Below are positions 4,233-6,393 of a stretch of DNA of 6,393 bases, in pieces. The stretch covers positions 1 to 6,393 of the forward strand of contig NZ_JAKDJU010000171.1 of NCBI RefSeq assembly GCF_030453725.1. The letters are read 5' to 3'. Each line of letters begins with the position of its first letter. The stretch's first letter is position 1. Below the pieces are notes generated by a model that saw only the letters and a program-made list of their open reading frames with translations, was not told the origin of the DNA and ran no database searches. The translations under genes were made by a program, and so were the position numbers. The stretch comes from Brevibacterium picturae (lineage in GTDB: Bacteria; Actinomycetota; Actinomycetes; Actinomycetales; Brevibacteriaceae).

Positions 4233-5324
4233 ATGTCTGCAACCTGGCTGATCGTCGTGTTCGGCGTGGTTTTCGTATCGATTGCGGTAGCTATCGTTAA
4301 ACTGCGTCTCAACCCGGCAATCTCACTTCTGTTGGGAACCATCGCCCTGGGGCTTGCAGCCGGCATAGCTCCACAGGACCTCATCGAGTCCATAACTTTT
4401 GGTTTCGGGGATCTGATGGCGTCCGTCGGGCTCTTGATAAGCCTTGGTGTCATGATGGGGTTCCTCATGTCGAGCTATGGCGCCGTCCATCGGATAGTCG
4501 ATGGTGTTTTGCGGCTCTTCGGGAAGCGGGGCTCCCCTTACGCATTCAGCATCGCCTTATCGAGCGTCACGCCATCGATCTACTTCGACGTGCTCCTGGT
4601 GCTCGTTGCGCCGATCGCCCGGAACACCGCTCGCATCACCGGACGCCCAGTAGCAACCACCGCTGGCCCAGTTGCAATGGGACTCGCTGCTGGCAATGCA
4701 CTCGTCGTCCCAGGTGCGGCACTGCTCGCTTACGTCGGGACAATGGGAACGTCCGTACAGTCTGTCCTCTTGCCGGGTTTCGCGATAGCTGTCCCGGCAG
4801 TTGCTGTAACCACCTGGCTATATCTGACGCTGATCGAACGGTTCGACTGGTGGAATACTGCAAAGGACGAGAATCTTAGTGAGCTCGCTGCGGCCGGAGA
4901 CTCAGCACCTGACATGAAGTTGCCGTCGATGTTCACCGCCGTAGCTCCGGTTCTCGTCGTCCTGCTTCTCATTGTGGGGGCCATCATCTCTGAGCCGCTG
5001 GGGATGCAAAACCAAGTGATTGACTTCCTGGGCAGCCCCGTTATTGCATTGCTGATCGGAACCCTCACGGCCCTGGGCATTACGACGGCGAAGCGCGGTC
5101 TCGCACAGCAGGAGAAGCAGATCTCGAGAGCCCTGGAGACAGTCGGCACGATCCTCGTCGTCACTGCCGTGGCAGGGTCCCTAGGCGAGGTCATCGCTGG
5201 GACCGGCATTAGGGATGTCCTGTCGGGCCTATTCTCCGCTGGTAGTGCCCTGCCGCTGCTCGTAGTCTGGGTGGTGGCTGCACTACTCCGTATGGCCATG
5301 GGGGTCAGACCGTGGCAGGTATAA
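4233..5324 (+). CDS. GntP-family gluconate/sugar-acid permease, frameshifted near the 3' end
   Basis: This is a 363-residue hydrophobic protein with many membrane segments, in the GntP (gluconate:H+ symporter) family. It begins with a membrane helix (WLIVVFGVVFVSIAVAIV, residues 5-22). Family-like blocks include NPAISLLLG, MASVGLLISLGVMMG, PSIYFDVLLVLVAPIAR (115-130) and a Gly/Pro-rich GNALVVPGAALLAYVGTMG (154-172). It should import a sugar acid with protons across the cytoplasmic membrane. After MAMG (residue 357, codon at 5301-5303) it leaves the family pattern and stops after VRPWQV; the expected continuation (QTVAGITAIS) lies in another frame from 5306. Restoring one base gives about 443 residues, normal for the family. 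The ATG at 4233 is chosen because it starts just before the first helix, with AAGG at 4221-4224. A longer form from GTG 4143 or 4146 would add an unusual Arg-rich extension. The substrate cannot be set beyond sugar acid. Confidence 0.85.
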   Translation: MSATWLIVVFGVVFVSIAVAIVKLRLNPAISLLLGTIALGLAAGIAPQDLIESITFGFGDLMASVGLLISLGVMMGFLMSSYGAVHRIVDGVLRLFGKRGSPYAFSIALSSVTPSIYFDVLLVLVAPIARNTARITGRPVATTAGPVAMGLAAGNALVVPGAALLAYVGTMGTSVQSVLLPGFAIAVPAVAVTTWLYLTLIERFDWWNTAKDENLSELAAAGDSAPDMKLPSMFTAVAPVLVVLLLIVGAIISEPLGMQNQVIDFLGSPVIALLIGTLTALGITTAKRGLAQQEKQISRALETVGTILVVTAVAGSLGEVIAGTGIRDVLSGLFSAGSALPLLVVWVVAALLRMAMGVRPWQV

Positions 5325-5563
5325 CTGCGATCAGTATCATCGCCCCATTGGTTGGTGACCTGGGAGTCTCGCCGGTAATGGTCGTGTTAGCTGCGGGCGC
5401 CGGAGGCATCTTTGGTGGCCAGTTCAGCGACAACGCGTTCTGGATGCTGCGCAGCTTGTTCGGCCTCTCTACGAGGGGGGCACTCAAGACTTACACGCTC
5501 GCCCAGTCGATGCTCTCCGTCGTGGTCCTGCTCCTGGTTCTGCTGGTGAACCTCTTCGTCTGA
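5306..5563 (+). pseudogene. C-terminal fragment of the GntP-family permease, out of frame
   Basis: These 85 residues, starting QTVAGITAISIIAP, form the missing end of the permease at 4233. They include the conserved TVAGITAISIIAPLV block, a Gly-rich GGIFGGQFSDNAFWMLRSLFG loop and a final membrane helix (MLSVVVLLLVLLVNLF). The fragment sits in the -1 frame relative to the upstream part, and the two frames overlap by about 19 bp. A GTG at 5312 could start translation formally, but no ribosome binding site supports it, so it is best read as the second half of one gene. It ends 6 bp before the stop of the convergent regulator. Confidence 0.82.
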
Positions 5564-5569
5564 CCGGAG

Positions 5570-6328
5570 TTAGGCACGGTCGCGTCCGGAACTGTGCTCG
5601 GGATTGATCAAGGCCCGGCCCACGAAGCGACTTGCGCGCTCGAGCTCCTGTTGAACCACCAGTACGTGGTCAGCGGTGCGGGCGTGTGCCGTCTCGACAT
5701 CTCCTGCGAAGAGGGCGTCCGCGATCGCTCTATGGTCCTCGTGGGCGCGCTCCAGTCGACCAGGCAACCCAATCACCTTTGTCGAATATTCGACAAAGGA
5801 ATCGGAGATGAGATCCCACACGTACAGTAGGAGTGGATTACCGCTTGCATCGGCAATCTGGCGATGGAAGCGCCGGTCCAACGCCACGAAGTCGGCCTGA
5901 CTGACACCAGGCTCAGAAGCACTATTGAGGATCGATTGCAAGACCTGGCGGTGGTGCTCCGTGAGGCGCACCGCAGCAAGAGTGGCTGCTTGGCACTCGA
6001 TGGCCACACGCGCTTCGAACAGATCGCTCATGGTGTACCCCCCGACAAGCGACATGTCCACGGGGCCGATCACGCTAGGCTTATCAGTACGTACGAAAAC
6101 GCCGGAGCCTTGCGCACTCTCAAGGTAGCCAGATGCCTGCAAGGTGCGCACCGCTTCGCGCATCGAGCTCCGGCCGACGTCGAATCGTTGCGCAAGTGCA
6201 TTCTCGGAGGGCAATTTTGAGCCGACCGAGAACGATCCCGAAATGATTTCTTCCTTGAGTTTCTCAGCCACCACATCTGCGAGACGGCCCCGGCGCTCGC
6301 GCGGATGACCAGCCTGATTCTGTTCCAT
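5570..6328 (-). CDS. GntR-family transcriptional regulator, FadR/FCD subfamily
   Basis: From the preferred ATG at 6328 this is 252 residues (255 from the in-frame ATG at 6337; positions below count from the longer form). An N-terminal winged helix lies at about 18-82, with the family motif KLPSENALAQRFDVGRSSMR and the wing YLESAQGSGVFV. An all-helical FCD ligand-binding domain follows at about 103-235. Its usual metal ligands are present: D154 and H158 (ALDRRFH), H202 (EDHRAI) and H224 (TADH). FCD regulators usually repress organic- or sugar-acid genes until the acid binds. Its position beside a permease and an enolase-superfamily enzyme points to control of this locus, perhaps through the 11-bp arms at 4057 and 4128. 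The start at 6328 is preferred because AGGA lies 8 bp upstream. An ISL3-type end begins only 17 bp upstream, so the native promoter appears displaced. Confidence 0.9.
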   Translation of the reverse strand: MEQNQAGHPRERRGRLADVVAEKLKEEIISGSFSVGSKLPSENALAQRFDVGRSSMREAVRTLQASGYLESAQGSGVFVRTDKPSVIGPVDMSLVGGYTMSDLFEARVAIECQAATLAAVRLTEHHRQVLQSILNSASEPGVSQADFVALDRRFHRQIADASGNPLLLYVWDLISDSFVEYSTKVIGLPGRLERAHEDHRAIADALFAGDVETAHARTADHVLVVQQELERASRFVGRALINPEHSSGRDRA

Positions 6329-6345
6329 ATCGTGCATCCTAATGG

Positions 6346-6393
6346 GGCTCTTCCCAGATGACGGTGTAGGTCGGCCGGGCGCGTCGGTCCGCA
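6346..6393. mobile_element. Left edge of a second ISL3-family element (terminal repeat, runs off the window)
   Basis: The sequence from 6346 starts GGCTCTTCCC and carries GGTGTAG at 6363-6369. This is the usual ISL3-family terminal pattern and matches the inverted repeat at 2807-2830 in 18 of 24 positions. The element extends rightward out of the window, so its transposase and orientation cannot be seen. The preceding 8 bp, CCTAATGG (6338-6345), would be the target duplication. Confidence 0.65.

Noticed and set aside
5574..5597. Hairpin GCACGGT/ACTGTGC as a terminator between the convergent permease and regulator genes
   Set aside because: The stem includes a G-T pair and a 10-nt loop, it lies inside the regulator coding end, and no T-run follows on either strand.
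2831..6345. Matching 8-bp duplications just inside the two ISL3 ends
   Set aside because: GCTTTCAT (2831-2838) and CCTAATGG (6338-6345) differ. They would belong to two separate insertions, and the outer flanks needed to test a composite transposon are not available.
1..6393. CRISPR array, toxin-antitoxin pair, phage defence genes or rRNA
   Set aside because: I saw no regularly spaced repeat series, no recognisable defence or toxin families and no rRNA-like sequence on either strand.

Overview
The window comes from a high-G+C Gram-positive genome, most likely an actinobacterium. This rests on GC-rich codon use, actinobacterial-looking IS3 and ISL3 transposases, and an AlpA/Xis-like excisionase of the kind found in actinobacterial integrative elements. 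A genus cannot be named from the sequence. The window reads as a mosaic: mobile-element debris on the left, a small sugar-acid catabolic locus on the right, and insertion-sequence ends at both edges of that locus.

Left part (1-735). The minus strand carries the 3' end of a tRNA (T-arm, acceptor 3' strand and CCA; tRNA-Lys-like) without its 5' half, as expected at the attachment site of an element integrated into a tRNA gene. A gene-free stretch (about 56-431) with short repeats follows, then a 72-residue excisionase-like gene with a strong ribosome binding site. A 5-codon stub after it may be the start of a lost integrase gene.

Middle (736-2830). A complete IS3-family element (OrfA/OrfB in the usual -1 overlap, perfect 25-bp terminal inverted repeats) abuts the 3' two-thirds of an ISL3-family transposase gene. 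That fragment keeps its right terminal repeat at 2807-2830 but has lost its N-terminal DNA-binding part and left end. No target-site duplication is visible around the IS3 element, so a rearrangement or deletion is likely.

Right part (2842-6337). Three genes form a sugar-acid locus: a mandelate-racemase-subgroup enolase-superfamily enzyme on the minus strand (resembling D-galactarolactone cycloisomerase and acid-sugar dehydratases), a divergent GntP-family permease on the plus strand, and a convergent GntR/FCD regulator on the minus strand. The expected arrangement is import of a sugar acid by the permease, its dehydration or isomerisation by the enzyme, and control of the shared divergent promoter region by the regulator. 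That region holds a TTGACA-17-TAGCTT promoter between two 11-bp inverted-repeat arms. As given, the permease is broken by a single-base frameshift at a run of five G's near its 3' end. The locus is less GC-rich than the elements to its left.

Right edge (6346-6393). The last 48 bases begin with an ISL3-type terminal repeat matching 18 of 24 positions of the right end at 2807-2830. The sugar-acid locus is therefore bracketed by two ISL3-family ends, and the right-hand one lies only 17 bp upstream of the preferred regulator start. I see no unprecedented multi-gene system. The points most worth checking are the bracketed cassette, the candidate operator pair, the structured permease leader and the permease frameshift.
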